From the NCBI GenBank assembly GCA_902825875.1, contig CADECP010000007.1:62001-126000 (forward strand): a stretch of 64,000 nucleotides of DNA, given 5' to 3'. The notes under the pieces were generated by a model. It was not told the DNA's origin. It made no database searches and saw only the letters and a program-made list of their open reading frames with translations. Positions 10,506 to 18,384 of this stretch are shown piece after piece. A program made the position numbers and the translations under genes. The DNA is from an uncultured Acidobacteriota bacterium (GTDB lineage: Bacteria > Acidobacteriota > Blastocatellia > RBC074). Every line of letters begins with the position of its first letter. Position 1 is the stretch's first letter.

Positions 10506-10557
10506 CCCGACTGTCAAGAAGGTGCGATGCCCTTGCTTACGCGCGGGCTACCAACAC
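10496..10557. repeat. Quasi-palindromic island, GTGTCAGTAGCCCG family, copy 1
   Basis: The left arm is GTGTCAGTAGCCCG and the right arm contains CTTGCTTACGCGCGGGCTAC, complementary over most of the length. The island lies between two convergent genes, overlaps the 3' end of the DapA-family gene and provides its TAG stop. A more complete copy lies inside a sulfatase gene at 44330-44405. Confidence 0.88.
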
Positions 10558-10566
10558 TGCAAGGAG

Positions 10567-11298
10567 TTACTTGTTAATCCCTTTTGGCGAAAAGGTTCTC
10601 AGCACTTTTATGAACGGTTCGACTTCGCCCGGAGTGCGTACTTTGCCTTCGACGATGATTTCTTTGGCGGCAATGTCGCGCCCGTAAATTTCGCGGTTGG
10701 CGGTGTTGTCCTGAGTGATGACCGCGCCTTTCAGTTCCAAACCGGCAAACAAACCTCGACTGCGCGAATACGACACAATCGAAGATTTCAGCAAAATGTC
10801 TGTCGAAACGTGCGTGTTGCGTCCGACCGGCCCGGCAGAAGCTCCGGCTCCGGCTCCGATCTCGAATTTATCCTGCAACAAACCTTCGACGCCTTCTTTG
10901 TTCATCACCAGCAAGACCAGATCAACAGCCTGACCGCCGATTTGCAGTCCGAAACTGCCTCCGCCGATGGTGAAAAACGCGGGCGCTCCCCACGAACCGC
11001 CCGAACGACGACAGCTAATCAAACCTTTGCCGTATTGGCCGCCGACGATGAAGCCGCCTTTTTTGACGGACGGAAACACTGCGACGCAATACGAACGATC
11101 CAGCAATTCCTGCGGAACGGCTTGATCGGGCGCACCCATAATTTCGCGGAATGCGGTGGCGGCTTTTTGAGCGCGCTCTTTTTCTTCGGCTTTGGAGCCA
11201 GCGAAAGCCGAAACCAGATTGTGATTGAAAGACAAGGTGGGAAGAATCAACGCAAGCAACAACGTCGCCGTCAGGGCGAAGCCAGCGATTCGAATCAT
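10567..11298 (-). CDS. SYLF (YSC84-like) domain exported protein
   Basis: A 243-residue protein with a clear signal peptide ([20 protein letters not shown]). The SYLF domain then runs from about residue 45 to the end: [57 protein letters not shown]. Eukaryotic SYLF domains bind phosphoinositides; the bacterial role is unclear but envelope-associated. I chose the ATG at 11298 because GGAG precedes it at good spacing; an ATG 12 bases upstream is possible. A paralogue lies at 28191-28871. Confidence 0.88.
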   Translation of the reverse strand: MIRIAGFALTATLLLALILPTLSFNHNLVSAFAGSKAEEKERAQKAATAFREIMGAPDQAVPQELLDRSYCVAVFPSVKKGGFIVGGQYGKGLISCRRSGGSWGAPAFFTIGGGSFGLQIGGQAVDLVLLVMNKEGVEGLLQDKFEIGAGAGASAGPVGRNTHVSTDILLKSSIVSYSRSRGLFAGLELKGAVITQDNTANREIYGRDIAAKEIIVEGKVRTPGEVEPFIKVLRTFSPKGINK

Positions 11299-11460
11299 AA
11301 AGTTCTCCATGAAAAGCGTTTGCCAATAAGGGCGCGGCAACAGTTCTACCCCGCCAGTTACTGATTTTCAAGCGAGCGGCAATCGCTTAAGATGCGCCCG
11401 GCTGAATTGAAGTCCGGTCTCAGCCAGCATCATCGTCCAGATTAAGGCAGACGTTATTAA

Positions 11461-11539
11461 CTACGAATGATCACCAATCCACACGAATCAGGCCTGATCC
11501 GGTCAACGGTCATTTGTGGATATTCGTGGCAATTCGTTG
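11461..11539. repeat. Quasi-palindromic island, CACACGAATC family
   Basis: The left half is ATCACCAATCCACACGAATC and the right half TTTGTGGATATTCGTGGCAA, partly complementary. It lies between divergent genes and contains an in-frame GTG (11516) upstream of the next gene that is best ignored as a start. Confidence 0.75.
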
Positions 11540-11560
11540 TTGGAATCACCTTGTAAAGCC

Positions 11561-12910
11561 ATGAACTCCTTCGACTCGTTCACGCTCGCACCCATGTCCG
11601 CCGGCGACATCATTGACCGCGCCGTGCGGATTTATCGGCAGAACTTTCTGCCGCTGTTGCGGATCGTGTTCGGGCCGAGTCTGGTCGCATACATCGGCAC
11701 GGTGATGTATTACGCCGGTCTTCGTAACTTCTCGCTGGAACGCGGAGAAGGTCGCGTGGCGGTTTCCATCTCATTGATTGTCGTCGGATTTATCATCTGG
11801 CTGTTTGGCAAAGCCGCGTTTTACGCCGTGCTTGGCGGAGCGTCGCGTTCGCTGGTGGATCATTTTTTTGAAAGAAAACCGATTTTGGCGAAAGACGTTT
11901 ACCGCGCGGTGCGCGAACGGTTTTGGTCGTTGATCGGTGCGATGGTCATGGTTGGATTATTGCTGGCGGGCGCCGGTGCGATTGTCTATTTCATCGTCAT
12001 CATTGCCATGCTGATTGCCGTTGCCGCTGCGGCGTTGCTTTCGACTGCGCCGAACTTTTTGCAAATGACGCTCGCCGTTGGTTATGGAGTGCTGGTCGGT
12101 ATTGGAGTGCTGTTGATTTTTCTGCTGGTGTACAGCCGCGTCGTTTACGTGCCGCAGGTGATGATGGTCGAAGGCAAAAATGTGTTCAGTTCCATCAGCC
12201 GCAGTTTTTCGCTGGCGGGCGGCGAAATGTGGCGAGTCGCGGCTTTGGTGTTGTTCTGGTTTTATGTGGCGTGGTCGGTGTGGTGGTTGTTGTTCTCTCC
12301 GTTGGGATCGTTGGCTTATTGGCTGGGAATCAATCTTTCGCCATTCAATCAGGACATTCCGTTCTGGTTCAACATCGCCAATCAGACCGTGACTCAAATC
12401 AGCGAAATCGCCATTGCGCCGATTGCGATGTTGGGATTCACGTTGCTGTATCTGGACAGTCGAGTTCGCAAAGAAGGTTTCGACATTGAATTGATGGCCA
12501 ACCGGTTGTTGCCGCCGACACAGGAAATGATGCGAATGGCTTCGCAATCGAATGGAACCGTATTTGGTTCGCCGCTGACCATGCAGGAATCTTTTTCTGG
12601 CGTTCCTTCCATTTTGGGATTGAACAATTACTCGCCGAATACCGAGATGCCGCCGCCTGAAGCCGCCCCACCGGCACAGCACGATTTTCCTGGCGTGGCT
12701 GCTGCCGTCGTTGAACCATCGCCTTCTTCGTTTGTGGGCGAGCAAACGATTACACAAAAATCGGTTCCGGCAGTTGCCGGATTGGCCACTGCCGAGCCAA
12801 ATGATTCAGCGCCGGAACCGGCAACTGCTGCCAACCGATCCTGCCAATGGTGCGGAACGGCGTCTGGCGATGAAGATCGTTTTTGCCGAGTCTGCGGCTC
12901 GGTGTTTTGA
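11561..12910 (+). CDS. Polytopic membrane protein with C-terminal zinc ribbon
   Basis: Encodes 449 residues beginning MNSFDSFTLAPMSAGDIIDRAVRIY. That opening and the six or so membrane helices to about residue 300 resemble the membrane domain often labelled glycerophosphoryl diester phosphodiesterase membrane domain, without any phosphodiesterase part. A Pro/Ala-rich linker follows, and the last 25 residues form a zinc ribbon (CQWCGTASGDEDRFCRVCG). The function is unknown; a scaffold or membrane-remodelling role is a guess. It begins a three-gene same-strand run with the DUF4129 and DUF4350 genes, only a few bases apart. Confidence 0.72.
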   Translation: MNSFDSFTLAPMSAGDIIDRAVRIYRQNFLPLLRIVFGPSLVAYIGTVMYYAGLRNFSLERGEGRVAVSISLIVVGFIIWLFGKAAFYAVLGGASRSLVDHFFERKPILAKDVYRAVRERFWSLIGAMVMVGLLLAGAGAIVYFIVIIAMLIAVAAAALLSTAPNFLQMTLAVGYGVLVGIGVLLIFLLVYSRVVYVPQVMMVEGKNVFSSISRSFSLAGGEMWRVAALVLFWFYVAWSVWWLLFSPLGSLAYWLGINLSPFNQDIPFWFNIANQTVTQISEIAIAPIAMLGFTLLYLDSRVRKEGFDIELMANRLLPPTQEMMRMASQSNGTVFGSPLTMQESFSGVPSILGLNNYSPNTEMPPPEAAPPAQHDFPGVAAAVVEPSPSSFVGEQTITQKSVPAVAGLATAEPNDSAPEPATAANRSCQWCGTASGDEDRFCRVCGSVF

Positions 12911-12917
12911 TGTGAAG

Positions 12918-13952
12918 ATGAAACGGAAACTGATTCACAACCTGGTTCGATTGTTGATGGCCGCGCTGATTGTGCTGTGGCTGGGCGCGGATTTGCCTGC
13001 TCTGGCCGCCGGTTCAATCAATGAATATGCACAGCGTTTGTTTCAAGCCGAGCAATTGATTGATCCGTTGATTGACAGCGAACCGGCTGCGGCGGAAATC
13101 GTCAGAACGATGAATGCCGTCAAACAGTTGATTCCCGCCGAAGAAGACATTGAAACCGAAGGCTCAATGATCCGCACCAGCAATGCCTGGTTGCACACCG
13201 CGGCGGATTTGGTCATCAAAAATGCTTACGGCGACGAAGAACAAGTTCGTTCGATGTTGATCGAAATGGCAGACAGACTGTTGATTTTGGAACAGCGCGT
13301 CACGGCTTCGACTGAAAACCTGACGGCGGCGGATCAACGCGCCGCTTTGGAAAAAATTCTGGCTCGGACGGAATACCTGCCCGAAGAGAAAAAAGATTCA
13401 GTCGTCAAAAAGTGGGGGAGAAAGCTTTGGGATCAGCTCACCAATTTGCTGGCAAAGCTGTTCGGCAACCGCAATCCCACAGTCGGCGACAGCGGAACGG
13501 GTTCTGTTTCAGCCGTCAGGCTCATCGTTACGCTGATTTTGCTGGCAGCCGCGTCGTTCGGGTTGGTGAAGCTGCTGAAGCGATTGCGCCGTCGCCGAAA
13601 GAAAGATGATGACGAAATCCGCGAAGTGCTCGGCGAAGAATTGCCCGAAGACATGACGGCAGCCGATTTGCTGAAAAATGCCCGACAGCTTGCGGGCAAC
13701 GGAGATTTCCGCAGCGCCATTCGCCGAAGCTACATCGCCTTGCTGTGCGAACTGGAACAACGCGGCAAAGTCCGGCTTCATCGCGCCAAAACCAACCGAG
13801 ATTATCTGGACGAATTGAAACCCGAAGCGTCGCTGTACCCGACATTTTCGGTGATGACCGGCGCGTTCGAGCACGTCTGGTACGGACAGGAACAGGCAAC
13901 CGAAACCGAATTCAACGAATTTCTGACGCTGTATCAAGAGACAGTCGGCTAA
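12918..13952 (+). CDS. DUF4129 domain membrane protein
   Basis: A 344-residue protein with a signal-like first helix (about residues 8-30), a long extracytoplasmic helical region, a single membrane span near 205-225 (VRLIVTLILLAAASFGLVKLL), a basic stop-transfer (RRRRKKDDDE) and a cytoplasmic C-terminal DUF4129 domain with RRSYIALLCELEQRG and the HRAKTNRDYLDEL segment. DUF4129 genes typically sit in MoxR/DUF58/DUF4350 clusters thought to assist folding or assembly of envelope proteins; here DUF4350 follows directly but no moxR is in view. A GTG at 12912 is an alternative start. Confidence 0.82.
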   Translation: MKRKLIHNLVRLLMAALIVLWLGADLPALAAGSINEYAQRLFQAEQLIDPLIDSEPAAAEIVRTMNAVKQLIPAEEDIETEGSMIRTSNAWLHTAADLVIKNAYGDEEQVRSMLIEMADRLLILEQRVTASTENLTAADQRAALEKILARTEYLPEEKKDSVVKKWGRKLWDQLTNLLAKLFGNRNPTVGDSGTGSVSAVRLIVTLILLAAASFGLVKLLKRLRRRRKKDDDEIREVLGEELPEDMTAADLLKNARQLAGNGDFRSAIRRSYIALLCELEQRGKVRLHRAKTNRDYLDELKPEASLYPTFSVMTGAFEHVWYGQEQATETEFNEFLTLYQETVG

Positions 13953-13957
13953 ACATT

Positions 13958-15322
13958 ATGCGTCGTTATCTTGGCATCATCATCGGCATTACACTGGCGT
14001 TGGGCGCTTTCATCGCGCTGAGCGCGGCGGGCAACCTGGATTTCGACCGCCCGCCTGAAAACGAACGCGAACCGATTCGTTCCAGCTACAACTCCGGCCC
14101 AACCGGCACGCGCGCGTTTTATCAACTGCTGGAAGAATCCGGCTCGCCGGTCGTTCGATTGCGCGAAGATTTCAAATCGCTCAGCACCGACGCTCCCAAT
14201 CCGGCAGAAGCGATGATGATCGTTGTCGGCCCGTTCAACCCGAATTCCGACATCGCGTACGAAGAAGCCGCTGCGTTACAAAAATGGATTGCCGACGGCG
14301 GCAATGCCCTGATCGTCAGCCGGTATCCGATTTCGCAGTTTGGCGATCCGATGATTCAATCCAAGGTTCAGGACAAAAATCCTCCGTGGACTACGCCGAC
14401 TGAAACGTTGATTGATCCGGCCAGCGATTCGTTGATCGTCCAACCGACCGAACTGACTCGCAATGTGCGCGGGTTGGAACTGACGACATTGGCTGCACGA
14501 ATCAAATTTGAACCGCCTGACATTGAAGAAGACGAAGAAGAAAGCTCGCCACCGCCGCCCTCGCCAACGGCCACGCCCGAAGCTGTTCCTGATGAACCTG
14601 TCGAACAATCTGACGAAGATCGCTGCTATCCGTTTCTGTACGCGCCGGTCATTCATTTGGGAGACAAAAACGGAGCCGTGCTGGCGGATTTTCGTTATTG
14701 CAAAGGGCGGCTGGTTTTTCTTTCCGATCCGTTTGTCATTGCCAACAACGGCATTGCGCGCGGAGCCAATTTGACGCTGGCGATGAATCTGGTTCGTACG
14801 CTGGGCAAAAGCGAAAACGGTCAACCGCGAAAAATCATCTTTGACGAGTTTCATCACGGCTATCGTTCGCAAATCAATCCGCTGGTGAATTACGTTCGCG
14901 GAACGCCAGTGCCCTGGTTGCTGCTGCAAGGTTTGTTGCTGAGTTTGTTTATCGTCGTCAGCGTCGGCAAACGCTTTGCACGTCCGCTGCCATTGCCGCA
15001 GGAAGATAGGCATTCGCCGCTGGAATTTGTCGGTTCGATGGCCAACCTGCAACAAATCGCACGGGCGCGCGACCTGGCGCTGGAAAACATTTACCCGCGA
15101 TTTAAGGCGACGCTCTGCCGCCGACTGGGTTTGTCTTCACGAGCCAAAACCGAAGACATCATCGCCAGCCTGCGCCGCCAAAATTTGCCGATTGATGAAA
15201 TTGAAGTCCGCCAGACGCTGAGCGATGCCGAACTGACGTTAAGCGGAGAGAAAATTGACGACGCGCAATTGGTCAAGTTGGTGGGAAGAATGCGCCGAAT
15301 TCTGGCGCAAATGAAAAGATAA
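13958..15322 (+). CDS. DUF4350 domain membrane protein
   Basis: A 454-residue protein starting with one membrane helix (YLGIIIGITLALGAFIAL), then an extracytoplasmic Rossmann-like region with SSYNSGPTGTRAFYQLLEESG and LQKWIADGGNALIVS, typical of DUF4350, an acidic/proline linker (EEDEEESSPPPPSP), FDEFHHGYRS, a second membrane helix near 325-345 and a cytoplasmic helical tail. It starts 5 bases after the DUF4129 gene and is probably translated from the same mRNA. The role is inferred from the recurrent DUF4129/DUF4350 pairing: an envelope-located complex driven by a MoxR ATPase encoded elsewhere. Confidence 0.82.
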   Translation: MRRYLGIIIGITLALGAFIALSAAGNLDFDRPPENEREPIRSSYNSGPTGTRAFYQLLEESGSPVVRLREDFKSLSTDAPNPAEAMMIVVGPFNPNSDIAYEEAAALQKWIADGGNALIVSRYPISQFGDPMIQSKVQDKNPPWTTPTETLIDPASDSLIVQPTELTRNVRGLELTTLAARIKFEPPDIEEDEEESSPPPPSPTATPEAVPDEPVEQSDEDRCYPFLYAPVIHLGDKNGAVLADFRYCKGRLVFLSDPFVIANNGIARGANLTLAMNLVRTLGKSENGQPRKIIFDEFHHGYRSQINPLVNYVRGTPVPWLLLQGLLLSLFIVVSVGKRFARPLPLPQEDRHSPLEFVGSMANLQQIARARDLALENIYPRFKATLCRRLGLSSRAKTEDIIASLRRQNLPIDEIEVRQTLSDAELTLSGEKIDDAQLVKLVGRMRRILAQMKR

Positions 15323-15336
15323 TTGATCGGGCAATG

Positions 15337-15354
15337 GACAGGATTTACAGGATT
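15337..15354 (+). repeat. ACAGGATTTACAGGATT word, left arm flanking a small gene
   Basis: The 18-base sequence GACAGGATTTACAGGATT is exactly complementary to 15882-15899. Further CAGGATG words follow it. The two arms enclose the small gene at 15421-15837 instead of meeting as a hairpin. Confidence 0.85.
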
Positions 15355-15420
15355 GATCAGGATGAAATACATTCCAACACTCAAATTTGGATGTGTCTAA
15401 CGGCAACCTGGATGAAGCAG

Positions 15421-15837
15421 TTAAGCTTTATGCGTTGGCTTTGCATATCCAAAAACCGAGGCTTGGCGTTCCACTTTTGGCAGTTTCAAATTCTCCCTCA
15501 AATCGTCTAATAGATTACTGGCAAGTGCATCGAGAGCCGCAAGCGACCCACTATGCAATATGTCGGTCACGGCTTGGGCCGTTAGTTCTGTCTGTCTTTT
15601 TGTACCTTGAAGCTCAATATCAGTGGCAATGTCACACAAAAAACGGGCGATGCTTTCCCCATCGAATTGTGCTGCAAATACTCGAAGCTCAGTGATTCGC
15701 TTGTAGGTCTTTATGAGAAACTCGACGCGGGATTTTCTTCTTTCCGTTTCACGGTTGAGCCTCATTGCAAAGAAATGGGTAGCCGCCCAACCGACAACGG
15801 CAACCGACACAGTTACAACTGCCTGGGTAGTGTCCAT
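15421..15837 (-). CDS. Small membrane-anchored protein of unknown function
   Basis: Encodes 138 residues: MDTTQAVVTVSVAVVGWAAT begins a membrane helix (to about residue 26), followed by a basic segment (RLNRETERRKSRVEF) and a helical, presumably cytoplasmic, domain. I do not recognise the family. The gene is enclosed by inverted 18-base repeat arms at 15337-15354 and 15882-15899, which makes it look like a passenger captured between repeat words. No other frame here looks more coding-like, but it could also be a decayed gene. Confidence 0.5.
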   Translation of the reverse strand: MDTTQAVVTVSVAVVGWAATHFFAMRLNRETERRKSRVEFLIKTYKRITELRVFAAQFDGESIARFLCDIATDIELQGTKRQTELTAQAVTDILHSGSLAALDALASNLLDDLRENLKLPKVERQASVFGYAKPTHKA

Positions 15838-15881
15838 CTGAATTCCCTTCTTAGTGCGCCCAAAAACTCTTCATCTTGTTG

Positions 15882-15899
15882 AATCCTGTAAATCCTGTC
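15882..15899 (-). repeat. ACAGGATTTACAGGATT word, right arm flanking a small gene
   Basis: AATCCTGTAAATCCTGTC is the exact complement of 15337-15354. It lies 20 bases outside the 3' end of the acyl-CoA dehydrogenase at 15920. Confidence 0.85.
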
Positions 15900-15919
15900 T
15901 AAATTTTTTGCTTACCAGT

Positions 15920-17050
15920 TTATCCTTCCGATTCGTCAACCACCTTTTCCGCAATTTTCTCGCGGTGGTAATTGGCGTCGCCGAACAGAATCTCCGACGA
16001 TTTCGCTCGTTTGTAGAAAAGTTGGATGTTGTGTTCCCAAGTGAAGCCGATGCCGCCGTGCAATTGCACTCCGCGATTGCCGACTTCGCGCGCGGCGTCT
16101 GAAGCGTAGCCTTTGGCAACGGACACAGCCAGCTTCGCCGCCGGATCGTTTTCAGCCACAGCCCACGCCGCAAAGTAAGTCGCCGAGCGCGCGCTTTCGC
16201 TGAAGTTGAACATATCGGCGCATTGATGTTGGACGGCTTGATAGATGCCGATGGGTTTGCCGAACTGCAAACGAGTCTTGGCGTATTCAACCGTTGTTTC
16301 CAAAGTCCAAACCATTCCGCCCAACATCTCGGCGCAGAGCGCGACAGTTGCTACGTCGGTTGCGGCTTCCAATGCTTCTTTGGTTTTTGTGGTGAAGGCC
16401 AACGCGCTGGATTCCGCAACGGCTACGTTGTCGAATTCAACCGCGTACAGCTTGCGCGTCGCGTCAATTCCCGGAGTTTCAGTGATCTTCACGCCAGCGG
16501 CTGAACGTTCAACCGGCAGCAAAACCAGATCGGTGTTTTCGCGCGCGACAACGATGATGACATCGGCGACGGCGGCATCGCTGACGTAATGTTTCGTTCC
16601 GCGCAGCCTGTACTCTTTGCCGTCTTTTGTCGCAGCCAGCATCACGGCATCAGCGTTCCATTCGCCGGTTTCTTCCAGCAAAGCCACCGTCGCTTTCATC
16701 TCGCCCGCCGCGATTGGTTCCAGATATTGTTTGCGTTGGCCTTCATTGCCTGCGCGTTCGATCAAGCTGGCTGCCCACAGCGTGGAAATAAACGGGCCGG
16801 GCAAACAGGCTCTGCCCATTTCTTCGGTGACGGCGATCAGATCAACCAGACTCAATCCCAGCCCGCCGTACTCTTCGGGAATGGTCAATCCGGTAAAGCC
16901 CTGGTCGGCCATCGCCTGCCAAAGCTCTGCGTCAAAAGCCGTTTCCGAAGCCATCAATTCGCGCACGCGCTCCGGTTTGCATTCACGCGAAAAGAAATCG
17001 CGCGCCGATTGTTGAAGAAGTTTTTGTGCTTTTGTCAGATCAAAGTTCAT
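15920..17050 (-). CDS. Acyl-CoA dehydrogenase
   Basis: A 376-residue flavoenzyme of the acyl-CoA dehydrogenase family that oxidises an acyl-CoA at C2-C3 and passes electrons to ETF. Seen: N-terminal helical domain, IPEEYGGLGLS, the central beta domain, and C-terminal VQLHGGIGFTWEHNIQLFYKRAK, which contacts FAD. The TWEH segment is common in family members of the FadE17/FadE-like branch acting on unusual or steroid-side-chain substrates, so the substrate may not be a straight fatty acid. It is downstream of a second dehydrogenase in the same direction with only 72 bases and a repeat between, and could form a heteromer with it. Confidence 0.9.
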   Translation of the reverse strand: MNFDLTKAQKLLQQSARDFFSRECKPERVRELMASETAFDAELWQAMADQGFTGLTIPEEYGGLGLSLVDLIAVTEEMGRACLPGPFISTLWAASLIERAGNEGQRKQYLEPIAAGEMKATVALLEETGEWNADAVMLAATKDGKEYRLRGTKHYVSDAAVADVIIVVARENTDLVLLPVERSAAGVKITETPGIDATRKLYAVEFDNVAVAESSALAFTTKTKEALEAATDVATVALCAEMLGGMVWTLETTVEYAKTRLQFGKPIGIYQAVQHQCADMFNFSESARSATYFAAWAVAENDPAAKLAVSVAKGYASDAAREVGNRGVQLHGGIGFTWEHNIQLFYKRAKSSEILFGDANYHREKIAEKVVDESEG

Positions 17051-17057
17051 AGTTTTT

Positions 17058-17117
17058 AGTGCTGAGTGCTGAGTGCTGCGCGGCTGAGTTTTTTCTCAGT
17101 CCTCAGCACTCGGCACT
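17058..17117. repeat. Quasi-palindromic island, AGTGCTGAGTGCTGAG family
   Basis: The left arm AGTGCTGAGTGCTGAG is complementary to CTCAGCACTCGGCACT on the right. It fills almost all of the 72 bases between two acyl-CoA dehydrogenase genes on the same strand. Confidence 0.88.
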
Positions 17118-17122
17118 TGAAG

Positions 17123-18298
17123 TTAGTAACTCTTGGGCAAACCAAGCACACGCTCAGCAACGATGTTGCGTTGAATCTCGCTGGTTCCGGCTTCGATGGT
17201 GTTGGCGCGGGTGCGAAGGAAATCGTAAATCCATTTGCCTCCGTCAAAGCCATGTAGTTGCGCCACCGGCCCCAGTGTTTCCATCGCAATCTGCTGGAAT
17301 CGTTGGTTGTATTCGCTCCATTGAATTTTCAGGATCGAACCTTCCGGGCCGGGGATGTGCTGGTTTTGCATCTTGCTCAGCGCGCGCGTGTTCGTCAGGC
17401 GAAAGATTTCCAGTTCCATAAACGCCTGCGCCAGTTTCTGGCGAATGACAGGGTCTTTGCTGACCGGTTTGCCGTTGCGTTTCATCTGCCGCGCGTGCGC
17501 GATCAACTGATCGTAGTTTCGCTTGAACGCGACGTAAGTCCCGGTTCCCAGATGCGCGCGTTCGTTCATCAACGTGGTGATGGCCGTTTGCCAGCCTTTG
17601 TTGATTTCGCCCAGAACGTTGGCCGCAGGCACGCGAACGTTGTCGAAAAAGACTTCGTTAAAACTGGCGTCGCCGTTCATTTGCTTCAGCGGACGCACAT
17701 CAACTCCGGGCGAGTGCATATCCACCAACAGAGCCGTGATGCCTTTGTGTTTCGGCACGTTCGGATCAGTGCGAACCAGCAACAAACACCAATCGGCGAC
17801 GTGCGCCAGCGAAGTCCAAATCTTCTGGCCGTTGACGATGAAATCATCGCCATCCACAGTCGCTTTCGTCGCCAGCCCCGCCACGTCGGAACCGGCATTG
17901 GGTTCTGAAAATCCCTGACACCAGATTTCTTCACAGGAAAGAATTTTTTGCAGGTAGCGGTTTTTCTGCTCCGGCGTGCCGACGGCAATGATCGTCGGGC
18001 CGATCAGCGACATGCCCAACACGTTAATCAGCGGCGGAGCTTCGGCGCGCGCCCATTCTTCACTGAAGATCGCCTGTTCAATCAATTTGGCTCCGCGACC
18101 GCCGTATTCTTTCGGCCACGAAATGCCCGTCCAACCGGCGTCGAAAACTTTCCGCTGCCAGGCGCGCAAGAAATTGAAGTACTCGCCTTTTTCTTCTTCG
18201 CTGGTTGCGCCTGGAAACGGCGGCGGCACATTCGCCGCCAACCACGCGCGCAACTCATCACGAAACTGTAATTCTTCGGGAGTGAGATTTAAGTCCAT
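17123..18298 (-). CDS. Acyl-CoA dehydrogenase
   Basis: Encodes 391 residues. Motifs: WPKEYGGRG near residue 61, WCQGFSEPNAGSDVAGL (the FAD/substrate signature) around 127-143, and C-terminal RTRANTIEAGTSEIQRNIVAERVLGLP, where the family's FAD contact TSEIQR is intact. It belongs to the branch that includes FadE26/28-like partners. ATG at 18298 is preceded by GGAGA at good spacing; a TTG 12 bases upstream is less likely. With the following gene it may form a two-subunit dehydrogenase feeding the ETF encoded upstream in the same strand run. Confidence 0.9.
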   Translation of the reverse strand: MDLNLTPEELQFRDELRAWLAANVPPPFPGATSEEEKGEYFNFLRAWQRKVFDAGWTGISWPKEYGGRGAKLIEQAIFSEEWARAEAPPLINVLGMSLIGPTIIAVGTPEQKNRYLQKILSCEEIWCQGFSEPNAGSDVAGLATKATVDGDDFIVNGQKIWTSLAHVADWCLLLVRTDPNVPKHKGITALLVDMHSPGVDVRPLKQMNGDASFNEVFFDNVRVPAANVLGEINKGWQTAITTLMNERAHLGTGTYVAFKRNYDQLIAHARQMKRNGKPVSKDPVIRQKLAQAFMELEIFRLTNTRALSKMQNQHIPGPEGSILKIQWSEYNQRFQQIAMETLGPVAQLHGFDGGKWIYDFLRTRANTIEAGTSEIQRNIVAERVLGLPKSY

Positions 18299-18317
18299 AA
18301 GTGTCTCCAAGATTTTG

Positions 18318-18383
18318 GCCGCGGATTTACGCTGAGAAACGCGGATTCAAAACAATCTGCGTTCATTTGCGTTGATCTGCGGC
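18318..18383. repeat. Quasi-palindromic island, GCGGATTTACGC family
   Basis: GCCGCGGATTTACGCTGAG and ACGCGGATT on the left face AATCTGCGTTCATTTGCG and GATCTGCGGC on the right. It occupies the spacer between the Fe-S oxidoreductase and an acyl-CoA dehydrogenase and ends one base before the stop codon of the former. Confidence 0.85.
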
Positions 18384-18384
18384 T

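Noticed and set aside
10496..10557. Bona fide REP with RAYT-type GTAG signature
   Set aside because: CAGTAGCCC contains GTAG near the stem base, but no transposase gene is in the window and other families lack the signature, so I do not assign it to REP/RAYT.
10474..11364. Plus-strand open frame of 296 codons across the SYLF gene
   Set aside because: It is antisense to a protein with a clear signal peptide and SYLF domain; its translation is low complexity.
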